DNA from: Velthaea sp965214335
GTDB lineage: Bacteria > Vulcanimicrobiota > Vulcanimicrobiia > Vulcanimicrobiales > Vulcanimicrobiaceae
Length of the DNA: 64,000 bases
Reading direction: 5' to 3'
NCBI GenBank assembly: GCA_965214335.1
Contig: CBDCBO010000002.1
Span: forward strand, 38,964 to 102,963
Made by a program: the position numbers and the translations under genes. Under the pieces are notes generated by a model. It saw nothing but the letters and a program-made list of their open reading frames with translations, was not told the DNA's origin and made no database searches. Positions 45,962-54,423 of this stretch are shown piece after piece (within the stretch, counting starts at the first letter, position 1; every line of letters begins with the position of its first letter).

Positions 45962-46346
45962 GGAAGAATCTGGTTATGGAGGTTCCGCGGCCGGTCGGCT
46001 GGATCGGACATTCGCCGCGTTGGCCAACCCCACGCGACGGGCATTGCTGGCGCGCTTAGCGGCCGGAAAGCTGGCGGTGACCGAATTGGCCGAGCCTTTT
46101 TCGGTGAGTCAGCCGGCTGTTTCCCGGCATCTTAAGGTACTCGAACGAGCGGGCTTGATTTCGGCGGGCAGTGACGCGCAGAAACGCCCGCGATCGCTCG
46201 ATGCGCGCCCGCTCGCTGAAGCCACCGAGTGGCTCGAAATGTATCGCGCCTATTGGGAGGCTTCGTTCACGCGCCTCGACGGCTTGCTCGGCGAGCTGAA
46301 AACCACGAAAACGAAACGTAAACGCGCCGCCGCCAAGAAGCGGTAA
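45960..46346 (+). CDS. ArsR-family winged-helix regulator
   Basis: The product has 128 residues. The winged helix lies at about 15-95: FAALANPTRRALLARLA, TELAEPFSVSQPAVSRHLKVLERAGLI, followed by a wing. No metal-binding Cys pair of the ArsR/SmtB type is present, as in the subgroup that pairs with SRPBCC (AHSA1) proteins. The C-terminus is a basic Lys/Arg-rich tail. It heads a three-gene operon with SRPBCC and GyrI-like proteins, likely under its own repression. Confidence 0.93.
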   Translation: MEESGYGGSAAGRLDRTFAALANPTRRALLARLAAGKLAVTELAEPFSVSQPAVSRHLKVLERAGLISAGSDAQKRPRSLDARPLAEATEWLEMYRAYWEASFTRLDGLLGELKTTKTKRKRAAAKKR

Positions 46347-46356
46347 CGGAGGATCG

Positions 46357-46857
46357 ATGTTTCTTTCGCAGAGCTTCACGTTATCCACGCCGAGCGAATG
46401 TGAGATTGCGGTGACGCGCGACTTCGACGCGCGGCGGGAGCTGGTGTTCGATGCGTTCACCAAGCCGGAACTCGTTCGTCGCTGGCTGCTCGGGCCATCC
46501 GGCTGGACAATGCCGGTTTGCGAAATCGACCTTCGCGCCGGTGGTGCTTATCGCTACGTCTGGCATTCGCAAACCGACGGGTCGCAGATGGCGGTGGGTG
46601 GTGTGTTCCGCAGTATTACCTTGCACGAACGCCTCGTTGCTACTGAAAAATTTGATGCGGCGTGGTATCCGGGCGAAGCGCTGGTAACGACGGTGTTTAT
46701 CGAGACGAACGGCATTACCACGACCACGATCGCGGTCCGGTATGAATCGCAAGCAGCCCGCGACACGGCACGTCGTTCGGGCATGGAGCACGGTCTGGCC
46801 GCCAGCTACGACCGGCTCGAAGCATCGTTGCCGCAATTCACCGGAGAACGCACATGA
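46357..46857 (+). CDS. SRPBCC (AHSA1-type) domain protein
   Basis: The product has 166 residues. It has the AHSA1/START-like signature: ARRELVFDAFTKPELVRRWLLGPSGWTM, then DLRAGGAYRYVW and GGVFRSI, ending in MEHGLAASYDRLEASL. These proteins hold small hydrophobic ligands in a cavity and often sit next to ArsR-like repressors. GGAGG is nearby upstream. The stop overlaps the next gene (ATGA), so it is coupled to the GyrI-like protein. Confidence 0.93.
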   Translation: MFLSQSFTLSTPSECEIAVTRDFDARRELVFDAFTKPELVRRWLLGPSGWTMPVCEIDLRAGGAYRYVWHSQTDGSQMAVGGVFRSITLHERLVATEKFDAAWYPGEALVTTVFIETNGITTTTIAVRYESQAARDTARRSGMEHGLAASYDRLEASLPQFTGERT

Positions 46858-47315
46858 TTCAAACACCCCAAGTCGTCGACACTCCCGCGCAGCTGGTCGC
46901 TACGCTTCACATAACTGCGCCGCGGTCGGAGATCGAGCACGTGATGGGACCGGGCATCGGGGAAGCGCTGGCCGCCGTAACGACGCAAGGCATCGGTCCG
47001 GCCGGACCGTGGTTCGCGCATCACATCAATACAACGCCGGACGTTTTTGATTTCGACATCTGCGTGCCGGTCACGGCGCCCGTCACCGCCGTCGGCCGCG
47101 TGAAACCCGGGCAGCGCCCTGCCGCCAAGGTGCTGCGCACCGTTTATCACGGGCCGTACGAGGGGCTGGGCGGCGCGTGGCACGACTTTTCGGCGTGGGT
47201 CGAAGCCAACGGCTACCACACCGCCGACGATCTGTACGAGTGCTATGTGGTCGGCCCCGAATCGAGCGCCGAGCCCGCCGATTGGCGCACCGAGCTTAGC
47301 CGGCCGGTGATGTAA
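46854..47315 (+). CDS. GyrI-like small-molecule-binding protein
   Basis: The product has 153 residues. The fold of the GyrI/AraC effector-binding domain is suggested by PGIGEALAAVTTQGIGPAGP, FDICVPVTAPV and the late VLRTVYHGPYEGLGGAW, then an acidic Glu-Cys segment DDLYECYVVGP. Stand-alone members bind drugs or metabolites. As the last gene of the ArsR-SRPBCC operon it could be a ligand trap or hydrolase for the same compound. A 240-base gap without a clear gene follows. Confidence 0.85.
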   Translation: MIQTPQVVDTPAQLVATLHITAPRSEIEHVMGPGIGEALAAVTTQGIGPAGPWFAHHINTTPDVFDFDICVPVTAPVTAVGRVKPGQRPAAKVLRTVYHGPYEGLGGAWHDFSAWVEANGYHTADDLYECYVVGPESSAEPADWRTELSRPVM

Positions 47316-47558
47316 AAACGGAGGCGGATCAATAAAAGCCCGACGCAGCGGCTGGCCCGCGGCCTGTTGCCACGCGTTTCCTAAAACACGTTATGCAGCG
47401 TAGTGACGCGCATTCGCGCAAATGACGACCTCCATAGCGTACCGCCGAACCTCTTGAATCCAGTCTAAAGAGCGCATGGCGCATGGGAGGCAGCAGCTTC
47501 GAGGGCTAAACGCGTATGCAAGTCACTGAGGTGACTGTTACCGCCGGCAGCGTCAGGG

Positions 47559-48263
47559 TTAGTGAAACAACCCCGACAGAATATTAATGACGAGCGCGAC
47601 GATCGTGGTGTTATAGGCGAACGAGATGAGCGCGTGCAGCAACGCAACGCGTCGCACGCCGCTATCTTTGATCGCTACGTCCGATACTTGGAACGTCATC
47701 CCGATCACGAACGAAAAATAGGCAAAGTCAAAATCGTTGGGTTCGGGAGTACCCGGAAAATCAAGCCCCCGCTGCGCCGACCCGTCGTCGTCGGAATCAA
47801 AATAATATAAGTGCGCGTAGCGAAATACGAAGATCGTATGGATGAGAACCCAGCCGCCCACGATGGCGAGCAGGCCGAGTGCGTACGCGATTGCCTTTTC
47901 GTTCGCGCTAGCGACATGCGGTCCGCGGCCCAAAATGCTGACCGCGGCGACGAGGCCGAAGCCGACGCTGACGAGCACGAGAAAAAGCACGACATTGCGG
48001 CCCGGATCTTCGAGCGCGGCCCGGCAGGCCGTGTCGCTTGGATCGCGGTGCATGCCGATGAACCAGAACATCGCGATGATGACCACGGCGCCGGCGTCGT
48101 ACGCAGCTACGGTGCGCGTCATGCCGATGAGCCACGCCGGCGCAAACACGAGCGCCGCGACCGCCGCGATCGCCGCGGCGCCAAAGGCCAGAAAGCGGCC
48201 GCGCCAGGGTGTGCGGGCGAAGGCCCGGGCGGTAACTATGCGCCGGACTCGTGCACGGCGCAG
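47559..48263 (-). CDS. DUF1345 membrane protein, start uncertain
   Basis: The product has about 234 residues from a CTG at 48263. About five membrane helices are visible; the DUF1345 family pattern is seen in AYDAGAVVIIAMFWFIGMHR and in the C-terminal FDFAYFSFVIGMTFQVSDVAI. The only ATG upstream in frame (48377) would make a 142-base overlap with the upstream ATP-grasp gene and add 38 non-hydrophobic, Arg-rich residues. Other candidate starts are ATA at 48239, overlapping the upstream stop, or GTG further in, which would break the first helix. The role of DUF1345 is unknown. Confidence 0.8.
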   Translation of the reverse strand: MRRARVRRIVTARAFARTPWRGRFLAFGAAAIAAVAALVFAPAWLIGMTRTVAAYDAGAVVIIAMFWFIGMHRDPSDTACRAALEDPGRNVVLFLVLVSVGFGLVAAVSILGRGPHVASANEKAIAYALGLLAIVGGWVLIHTIFVFRYAHLYYFDSDDDGSAQRGLDFPGTPEPNDFDFAYFSFVIGMTFQVSDVAIKDSGVRRVALLHALISFAYNTTIVALVINILSGLFH

Positions 48264-49687
48264 GGCGCCATGATGGCGTCGCTCATGCCGTGGATGAGCC
48301 GCTTGTCGGCCGGCGCGACGGTCGCCAGAACGCCGCCTAAACGCGTCGTGTTGCCGACCACGAAATAGTACGGACATAACCGCACGCGGCCGTCCATGGT
48401 CTTGACGACATCGCTGTTGCGGTCGTAGTAGTCAACCGTGACGCGCCGGCCTTTGTGGAAGCGCTGTAGGATGTGCGGTGTCTTGGAAAACATCGCGACC
48501 CCCGACGCCAGCGCATCATGCCACTGTTCGCGAGTGAGGTCGTTGGCGACCCGGACGCCGCGCGAACCCCAGGCAAGTTCGCTAAAACCGGACGGCTTGA
48601 CGACGTAATCGCGCTCGCTCTTACCGAGCGCATCGAGCTCCATCCAGTCGCGTACCGGCGCTGCGCCGGCCGTCAGGCCGATGATCGCGGCGTGCGGCGG
48701 CAACGGCCGCGGATCCATGATCCACGTCTGCGGGAAGATCGAGATGAGCCGCTCGAAAACGTCGTCGCCAAGTTCTTTTTTCCATAAGCCCGCCAGCGCC
48801 GGATGATGCAGCAACGCGAAGCTCGACTTCTCTTCGAGCGGTGCCTTCGGCGGTGGTGTCATCTTTACGCGATTGTGCCGCGCGGCATACAACATGAGCT
48901 CTTGTTTGGGCACGTTGAGCAGATCGAACAGCTCGAAGTTGCGGTACAGCACGTCGATTTTCTCTTCGCGCCCATCTTCGAGCCGCGCGAAGAGCGCGTC
49001 CTCAGTGAACACCACGTCTTGCGGCAACACGACGTAGGCGTCAGCCACGCCGCGCTCGCGCATCCGCGTGGCTAACCACTGCAGTTCGTTGCGGTAATCG
49101 CCCGATTCGTCGGAGACCACGATCGCGACAACCGGTCGCGGTTTCTTCGCGCAGTCGGCCAGCATCGCAGCGAAACTGTCGCACATGCCGTCGGTTTCCC
49201 CGATCGTATCGAAGCCGATCTCGCAGTACGTGCGCGCCATCGCGGCGACGAAGCCCATGCCGCCCGGCACGCTATCGAGTTCGCTCGCGATATAGCCGCC
49301 GTCGTCGGTAAGAATGAGATCGGGGCGGATAACCTGCGGAACGTCGGACTTAAAGCGATTTTGCCGGGCGAGCTTGACGATTGCTTCGGGTTTACCGATG
49401 TCGAGATATTCGGCAATGAAGCTGGGCGCCGTTCCGCGGGCACTACGCGCATATAACGCGGATAGGGCGCGATAGAACGCTAACAGCGGCGGCCCTAAAC
49501 TACTGATGCCCGCGACGGTGGCGGGCGAGAGTCGAAACGGCTCGGTGGCGACGCGCCACGCGACGGCTGCACCAGCCTCGCCTTCGAGTGCATCTACGGT
49601 GCGGAACAAGCCCGCCGGCAGATGCTCGACAATGTACCGCCCGCGCTCGGCGGCAGTCGTGTTTGGGGCGATCGCCGTACAGCCCAT
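48236..49687 (-). CDS. ATP-grasp-like enzyme, substrate unknown
   Basis: The product has 483 residues. The C-terminal half looks like an ATP-grasp module: a strand with VVKPSGFSELAWGSRGVRV (nucleotide-binding Lys and Gly loop), and YDRNSDVVKTMDGRVRLCPY. The arrangement recalls circularly permuted ATP-grasp or glutathionylspermidine-synthase-like ligases. The N-terminal half (about 1-300) holds an Asp/Glu-rich segment (IRPDLILTDDGGYIASELD) also common in this group. Its substrate is unknown. The downstream DUF1345 protein overlaps it and may be co-transcribed. Confidence 0.65.
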   Translation of the reverse strand: MGCTAIAPNTTAAERGRYIVEHLPAGLFRTVDALEGEAGAAVAWRVATEPFRLSPATVAGISSLGPPLLAFYRALSALYARSARGTAPSFIAEYLDIGKPEAIVKLARQNRFKSDVPQVIRPDLILTDDGGYIASELDSVPGGMGFVAAMARTYCEIGFDTIGETDGMCDSFAAMLADCAKKPRPVVAIVVSDESGDYRNELQWLATRMRERGVADAYVVLPQDVVFTEDALFARLEDGREEKIDVLYRNFELFDLLNVPKQELMLYAARHNRVKMTPPPKAPLEEKSSFALLHHPALAGLWKKELGDDVFERLISIFPQTWIMDPRPLPPHAAIIGLTAGAAPVRDWMELDALGKSERDYVVKPSGFSELAWGSRGVRVANDLTREQWHDALASGVAMFSKTPHILQRFHKGRRVTVDYYDRNSDVVKTMDGRVRLCPYYFVVGNTTRLGGVLATVAPADKRLIHGMSDAIMAPCAVHESGA

Positions 49688-49752
49688 TTGTGTTTAGCTT
49701 CTACACGCCATAACGTCGGTTTGAAACCTCGGGTCGCGCCGGTAGTTGCGCT

Positions 49753-50133
49753 TTACTTTACGGGAATCGCTCCCGGCAGCGCAAGGGCGTGTTCGAGTAC
49801 GACCGTCCCGGCGCGGTAGGCGAGGGTCATGTGCAAGGTTCGCTTGAGCCCCAGCGGAGCCAGATCGACGTCGTCGATCGCGCGCGACACTTGGGCGCCG
49901 GGCACGATCGTGAGGCTGGCCGTGCGGTCGAGTACCTTGGATTGCGCGGCGAATGTTTCCGTTACGCTGACGCTGGGCGCGGCCGCTTCGGCGGGTATAC
50001 AGAAGGCGGCAGTGACCGGCACACCGTCGATGGTCAGCACATCATGCGTGCAGCGTCCTGCGGCGGCGCCGGCCGGAAGGCCGAGGGTCGCTATCAGGCC
50101 GGCGATGGCGGCGTAGCGGAGAAGCGTTCCCAT
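49753..50133 (-). CDS. Small secreted protein, unknown function
   Basis: The product has 126 residues from the ATG at 50133, chosen because a signal peptide follows (MGTLLRYAAIAGLIATLGLP). The mature part has two Cys residues (GRCTHDVL and AAFCIP) that could pair, and a beta-rich body ending in ALPGAIPVK. No family is recognised. The gene is divergent from the Cof-type hydrolase. Confidence 0.6.
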   Translation of the reverse strand: MGTLLRYAAIAGLIATLGLPAGAAAGRCTHDVLTIDGVPVTAAFCIPAEAAAPSVSVTETFAAQSKVLDRTASLTIVPGAQVSRAIDDVDLAPLGLKRTLHMTLAYRAGTVVLEHALALPGAIPVK

Positions 50134-50186
50134 ATGCCCGTCAACGGGCACCGGCGGGCGAGCGTTGCACATGGAGTTACGTACCG

Positions 50187-51032
50187 ATGCCGAATAACCG
50201 ATATCAAACCATGCCCGCTATCGAACTTATCGCACTCGACCTCGACGGAACGCTCCTAGCCTCGGACGAGACCATCTCGGCGGCAAACCGCACCGCCATC
50301 AGTCGTGCACTCGACGCCGGCATCCGCGTCGTCCTCGTTACCGGTCGCGGCGTCGACACGCCGATCCGTGTATCGCGTGAGCTGGGCTTAAATCTTCCGG
50401 TGATTTGCTGCCACGGTGCGTTGACCAAAGATTTTGGCACCAATACGACCCTAGCCCACATCCCGGTGCCGATGCGCTACGCCCGGCCGATGATCGAATA
50501 CGCCGAGCGAACGGGTCTGGCGCTCGCGGTGTACGTCGACGAATATTTTTACCGGCTCGAAGGCTCGCATCTCTACATGCAAGACATGACCGGCCCGGCG
50601 TGGCGCGAGGCGCGTTCGTTCGATGAAGTGTTGAGCGTGGCCCCGACGTTCATTCGATTTCTGGGCGCCGACTCGGTGGCCGCGATGAACCGCGAGTTCG
50701 CGGATTTCCCGCTCGCCTTTCGCTATGAGACGTGGCAAGATTTCGTCGAGTGCGCCGTGCTCAGCCGCGACGCCTCGAAACAAACGGCGCTGGCCCGGCT
50801 GTGTGCCGACTTCGGCGTTTGTGCCGAGCGCGTGTTGGCGATCGGTGATTCACGCAACGATGTACCGATGATGCAGTGGGCCGGTACCGGCGTGGCGATG
50901 GGCAACGCGCTTCCCGAGGTCCGGCACGCCGTTCGGCACGTCACCGCGACCAACGAGCGCGACGGCGTTGCTCAGGCGATCGAGACGTTCGCGCTGCGTG
51001 GCCTCGGCGGTACGCAGAAGAAGACGGCCTGA
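50187..51032 (+). CDS. Cof-type HAD hydrolase
   Basis: The product has 281 residues from the ATG at 50187; an internal ATG at 50211 is nearer the family start. HAD motifs of the Cof (IIB) class are present: LDLDGTLLASDETIS, VVLVTGRGV, and a C-terminal Mg site in VLAIGDSRNDVPMMQWAGTGVAMGNA. The large alpha/beta cap lies between. These enzymes dephosphorylate sugar phosphates or flavin nucleotides. The stop overlaps the next gene (TGATG). Confidence 0.93.
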   Translation: MPNNRYQTMPAIELIALDLDGTLLASDETISAANRTAISRALDAGIRVVLVTGRGVDTPIRVSRELGLNLPVICCHGALTKDFGTNTTLAHIPVPMRYARPMIEYAERTGLALAVYVDEYFYRLEGSHLYMQDMTGPAWREARSFDEVLSVAPTFIRFLGADSVAAMNREFADFPLAFRYETWQDFVECAVLSRDASKQTALARLCADFGVCAERVLAIGDSRNDVPMMQWAGTGVAMGNALPEVRHAVRHVTATNERDGVAQAIETFALRGLGGTQKKTA

Positions 51033-51295
51033 TGAGCGCGTCCGGGCCTGGGGCGGCTCCCGGCTACGAAGATGAGTTGCGTACCGTGCTGGCCGGCCGC
51101 GATTGGGAAGCGTTACGTGAGTTCTCGCGCCGGCGCAATGATATTCCCGATGACGTGTACGGCCAGGATCAGCACTTTTGGGAAGTCCTGCTGCATAAAC
51201 TCACCGTCAACCGCTTCGACGTACTGGGCTTTCACGATGCCAGCCGCGCTTGGCTAGCCGAGCGCGGCTACACCACCGACATCGGTGGATTTTGA
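51032..51295 (+). CDS. Small hypothetical protein ahead of moaD
   Basis: The product has 87 residues. The ATG overlaps the upstream stop (TGATG) and the stop overlaps the moaD start (TGATG), so it is fully embedded in the operon. It is polar and charged (ELRTVLAGRDWEALREFSRR, DQHFWEVLLHKLTVNRFDV). I recognise no family. Its place beside moaD and moaE hints at a link to molybdopterin work, but nothing in the sequence shows it. Confidence 0.65.
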   Translation: MSASGPGAAPGYEDELRTVLAGRDWEALREFSRRRNDIPDDVYGQDQHFWEVLLHKLTVNRFDVLGFHDASRAWLAERGYTTDIGGF

Positions 51296-51534
51296 TGCAG
51301 GTGCGCGTGCTGGCCTTCGCGCGCTTGCGCGAGTTGCTCGGCTTCGGTCAGCTCGATGTCGACGTACCGCCGGGTACGACGCTCGATGGGCTGTGGAGCC
51401 GGCTGATGCCGGCCGCCGCCGCGGGGCTGCGGGGCTCGACGCGTTTTGCCTGCAACGGCGCGCTCGCCGACGGCAGCGCGGCGCTGTCCGACGGTGACGA
51501 AGTCGCGTTGATGCCGCCCGTCGGCGGCGGCTGA
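51295..51534 (+). CDS. moaD: Molybdopterin synthase sulfur carrier subunit
   Basis: The product has 79 residues with the ubiquitin-like beta-grasp pattern VRVLAFARLRELLG, and ends in the essential Gly-Gly (PPVGGG), which is activated as thiocarboxylate. It overlaps the genes on both sides by one base. Its partner moaE follows at once, and a MoeB-type activating enzyme is encoded 1.2 kb downstream. Confidence 0.93.
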   Translation: MQVRVLAFARLRELLGFGQLDVDVPPGTTLDGLWSRLMPAAAAGLRGSTRFACNGALADGSAALSDGDEVALMPPVGGG

Positions 51535-51989
51535 TGTTCGAGATCAGCGCCGAGCCGGTCGACCTCGGCGCGCTCGTCACGGCCGTTCGAACCGATGCGT
51601 GCGGCGCCGTGGTGACCTTTGCCGGTGTGGTGCGGGAAACGTCGGCCGCCGATCCGCGCCCGGTACGCCGCTTACGCTACGAAGCGTATCCGGCGCTGGC
51701 GCTGCGCCAGATGCGCGAGATTGCGACCGCCGCGCGAAACGCGTACGGGCCGCTGGAAATCGCGATCGTCGCGCGCACCGGCGAGCTGGAGCTGGGCGAA
51801 ACCAGTATCGCGATCGCGGTTGCCGCGCCGCATCGCGGGCCGGCGTTCGACGCGTGCGAATATGCCATCGACGCGATCAAGTCGGAGCTGGCCGTCTGGA
51901 AAGAAGAAGTGTTCGGCGACGGTTCCTCGGCGTGGCGTGCCAACCCGACCGGCGCGGCGGCGCGCGGCGAGACGGCCCCATCACCGTAG
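51534..51989 (+). CDS. moaE: Molybdopterin synthase catalytic subunit
   Basis: The product has 151 residues. The MoaE fold is clear: ACGAVVTFAGVVRETSA, LRYEAYPALALRQMREI, HRGPAFDACEYAIDAIKSEL and VWKEEVFGDGSS with the catalytic Lys. It transfers sulfur from MoaD to cyclic pyranopterin. The ATG overlaps the moaD stop by one base. Its tail overlaps the frame of the alpha/beta hydrolase downstream. Confidence 0.95.
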   Translation: MFEISAEPVDLGALVTAVRTDACGAVVTFAGVVRETSAADPRPVRRLRYEAYPALALRQMREIATAARNAYGPLEIAIVARTGELELGETSIAIAVAAPHRGPAFDACEYAIDAIKSELAVWKEEVFGDGSSAWRANPTGAAARGETAPSP

Positions 51990-52711
51990 CGCTGCTGCCC
52001 GCCGGATCCGGTGCCCGCGAACCCGCGATTCTCACCTATGCGGCGCGCCGGCCGCGTCACGTGACCGTTGTGGCCGGTCATGGATACTCGAGCTCGAAGC
52101 AGAATCTCGACAGCCTGTGCGCGTTCCTGGCGTCGCACGGCTTCGCGGTCTACAGCTTGGATTTTCCCGGCCACAAGCTCGGCGCCAGCGGCGGCCGGCT
52201 CGATTCGGTCGAAGATTTGCTCGCGGCGTTCGCCGGTGCCGCCGCCGTGGCGCGGACCGACTTTCCCGAGCAACCGATCTACGCGCTCGGCCACAGCATG
52301 GGCGCCGTTACGGCGCTGTGCGCCGCCGCGCGCGATCCGCACATCGCCGGCGCCATCGCGATTGCGACCGGCTATGGCCGGCCGGCCGCGCTCGCGACGT
52401 TGGCCAGTCGCGGCGTCGTCGATCTGCGCTCGTCCTACGTCGACGGCCTGTCGCTTCCCGAGGTCGCCGCCGCCTGGGAGCCGCTGCTGGCCGATGCGCT
52501 ACCGCGCCTGGCCGGGCGACCGGTGCTGTACGTGGCGGCCGAAGCCGACGGCATGGTCAGTCCGGCCAGCGTGCGCCAATTGTTCGACCGAGCGCCCGAG
52601 CCGAAAACCTTTGCGACGGTGCTCGGCAACCACACGCTGGCGGGCGAGAACGCCCGGTCGGCGGTTTTGAGCTGGCTTGATGCGCTGCACGCGCGGGCAA
52701 TCGCCTCCTAA
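51932..52711 (+). CDS. Alpha/beta hydrolase, start uncertain
   Basis: The product has about 259 residues if GTG 51932 inside moaE is used. Other options are CTG at 51992 or 51995, just after the moaE stop, or GTG 52061, which would cut the first strand. The catalytic Ser lies in the nucleophile elbow GHSMGA. An oxyanion segment VAGHGYSSSKQNLDSL, an acidic residue (EADGMVSP) and a His in GNHTLAGE complete the triad. The substrate is unknown. It sits between moaE and moeB in a tight operon. Confidence 0.88.
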   Translation: MACQPDRRGGARRDGPITVALLPAGSGAREPAILTYAARRPRHVTVVAGHGYSSSKQNLDSLCAFLASHGFAVYSLDFPGHKLGASGGRLDSVEDLLAAFAGAAAVARTDFPEQPIYALGHSMGAVTALCAAARDPHIAGAIAIATGYGRPAALATLASRGVVDLRSSYVDGLSLPEVAAAWEPLLADALPRLAGRPVLYVAAEADGMVSPASVRQLFDRAPEPKTFATVLGNHTLAGENARSAVLSWLDALHARAIAS

Positions 52712-53839
52712 ATGCCGTCACTTGCCGGGCGGCCCGAGTTACGCCGCTATAGCCGCCACTTACTGATCCCGCAAGTTGGTCTAGCGGGACAGGAAAAGTT
52801 GTCGCGCGCGCGCGTCTTGTGCGTGGGTGCCGGCGGCCTCGGATCGCCGGCATTGGCTTATCTGGCCGCCGCCGGTGTCGGGCGGATCGGCATCGTCGAT
52901 GACGACACGGTCGACCTGACCAACTTGCAGCGGCAGATCTTGTTCACGACCGGCGACATCGGCCGGCCGAAGGCGGCAACCGCGGCGGAACGGTTGCGGG
53001 CGCTCAACCCCCAAGTCGCGTTCGATGCGATTCCGGTCCGCTTCACGGCGGCCAACGCGCGCGAACTCGTCCGGCTCTACGATGTGGTCGTCGACGGGAC
53101 CGACACCTTCGGCTCGCGATATCTCGTGAACGACGCCTGCGTGCTCGAAGGCAAGCCGGATGTGTACGGTTCGATCTTTCGCTTCGACGGCCAGGTCTCG
53201 ATTTTCGGCGGTCCGGACGGGCCGTGTTATCGGTGTCTGTACCCCGAGCCGCCGCCCGAACACCTGGTCCCGAGCTGCGCTGAAGGCGGCGTCCTGGGCG
53301 TCCTGGCCGGCCTAGTCGGCACCTGGCAGGCGACCGAAACGCTAAAATTGATTTTGGGGATCGGCGCGCCGCTGGTGGGCCGGCTGTTGCTGATCGACGC
53401 GCTCGACGCGCGGCTGCGCGAGGTTCGCGTACCCCGCGATCCCGGCTGTCCGTTGTGCGGCGAGCGGCCCGTCATCCGCGACGTCGGAAGCGTCGTCGGT
53501 CCGGCGGAACCGGCCGACCGGCGGGTGCCCGTGGTTACCGCCGGCGACCTCGATGCGCTGCTTGCCGCGCAGCCGGATGCACGGGTGCTCGACGTGCGCG
53601 ATCCGCACGAGCGCGCGCTCGGCGCGCTGCCCGGCGCGCTCGAAATTCCGGCGACCGAACTCGAAGCGCGCCTGCACGAACTCGACACCGCCCGGACCTA
53701 CGTTGTCGCATGCCGGGTCGGGGTGAAGTCGCGCTGGGCGGCCGAACGGCTGCGCGACGCGGGCTTCGCCAAGCTGCATCACCTCGACGGCGGCCTGCTG
53801 GCCTACGCCGCGCTCGATGCGGGTTTCGAGACGTTCTAA
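52712..53839 (+). CDS. moeB: MoeB/ThiF-type adenylyltransferase fused to rhodanese
   Basis: The product has 375 residues. The adenylating domain (about 1-250) has GAGGLGSPALAYLAAAG, the ATP-binding D-loop (GIVDDDTVDLTNLQRQ), the zinc Cys pairs (CYRC and CPLC) and an internal Cys in SCAEGGVLG. A C-terminal rhodanese domain (about 275-375) has the active-site Cys in VVACRVGVKSRW. Such fusions activate MoaD (or ThiS-like) carriers and supply sulfur, replacing separate proteins. The ATG begins directly after the upstream stop. Confidence 0.93.
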   Translation: MPSLAGRPELRRYSRHLLIPQVGLAGQEKLSRARVLCVGAGGLGSPALAYLAAAGVGRIGIVDDDTVDLTNLQRQILFTTGDIGRPKAATAAERLRALNPQVAFDAIPVRFTAANARELVRLYDVVVDGTDTFGSRYLVNDACVLEGKPDVYGSIFRFDGQVSIFGGPDGPCYRCLYPEPPPEHLVPSCAEGGVLGVLAGLVGTWQATETLKLILGIGAPLVGRLLLIDALDARLREVRVPRDPGCPLCGERPVIRDVGSVVGPAEPADRRVPVVTAGDLDALLAAQPDARVLDVRDPHERALGALPGALEIPATELEARLHELDTARTYVVACRVGVKSRWAAERLRDAGFAKLHHLDGGLLAYAALDAGFETF

Positions 53840-53892
53840 CGTAAAGGTTCGATCTGCCGCCTCGTCGCGAGCCGGCGTTCCGGGGAGTATCC

Positions 53893-54423
53893 GTGCTGCA
53901 GGTTCATCCGACGAAATTCACCGCGGCGAAAGTCTTCGTGCCCGACGTCTTCGACGACGATCGCGGTTTCTTTAAAGAAGTGTGGTCCAAGCCGAAATAC
54001 GCCGCGCTCGATCTACCGACGCTGGAGTGGGAACAGGATTCGACGTCGTGGTCGACGCGCAACGTCATCCGCGGCATGCACTACGATTTCCGGATGGCCA
54101 AACTCGTGCAGTGCCTGTCCGGCCGCATCTTCGACGTGATCGTCGACCTGCACCGCGATTCACCGACGTATCTGCACTGGCAAGGCTTCATGCTTTCGGC
54201 CGCCAACCATCGGCAACTGTACGTGCCGCCGGGTTTCGCGCACGGGTTCATCGTGCTCGACGACGAGGTTGTCGTGCACTATAAAAATAGCGTTCCCTTC
54301 AACGCCGAAACGGAGGGCGCGATTAGCTGGCGCAATCCGCGGGTCGGCATCGAGTGGCCGCTGGTGGGTGAGCCGCGGCTCTCGGCTAAAGACGCCGCCG
54401 TTCCGCTCGACGTCTTACCGTGA
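53893..54423 (+). CDS. rfbC: RmlC-type dTDP-4-dehydrorhamnose 3,5-epimerase
   Basis: The product has 176 residues starting with GTG 53893 after GGGGAG. The cupin fold of RmlC is visible: FDDDRGFFKEVW, then VIRGMHYD with the catalytic His, GRIFDVIVDLHRDS, and PGFAHGF. The usual RGLHyQ motif is RGMHYD here, so the substrate may differ from dTDP-rhamnose intermediates. The other rfb genes are absent; the neighbouring aldo/keto reductase follows with a GTGA overlap. Confidence 0.85.
   Translation: MLQVHPTKFTAAKVFVPDVFDDDRGFFKEVWSKPKYAALDLPTLEWEQDSTSWSTRNVIRGMHYDFRMAKLVQCLSGRIFDVIVDLHRDSPTYLHWQGFMLSAANHRQLYVPPGFAHGFIVLDDEVVVHYKNSVPFNAETEGAISWRNPRVGIEWPLVGEPRLSAKDAAVPLDVLP

Noticed and set aside
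51599..52680. Long Arg-rich frames (about 200 to 353 codons) over moaE and the alpha/beta hydrolase
   Set aside because: They are out-of-frame readings; only the frame with the GHSMGA elbow has domain content in the second half.
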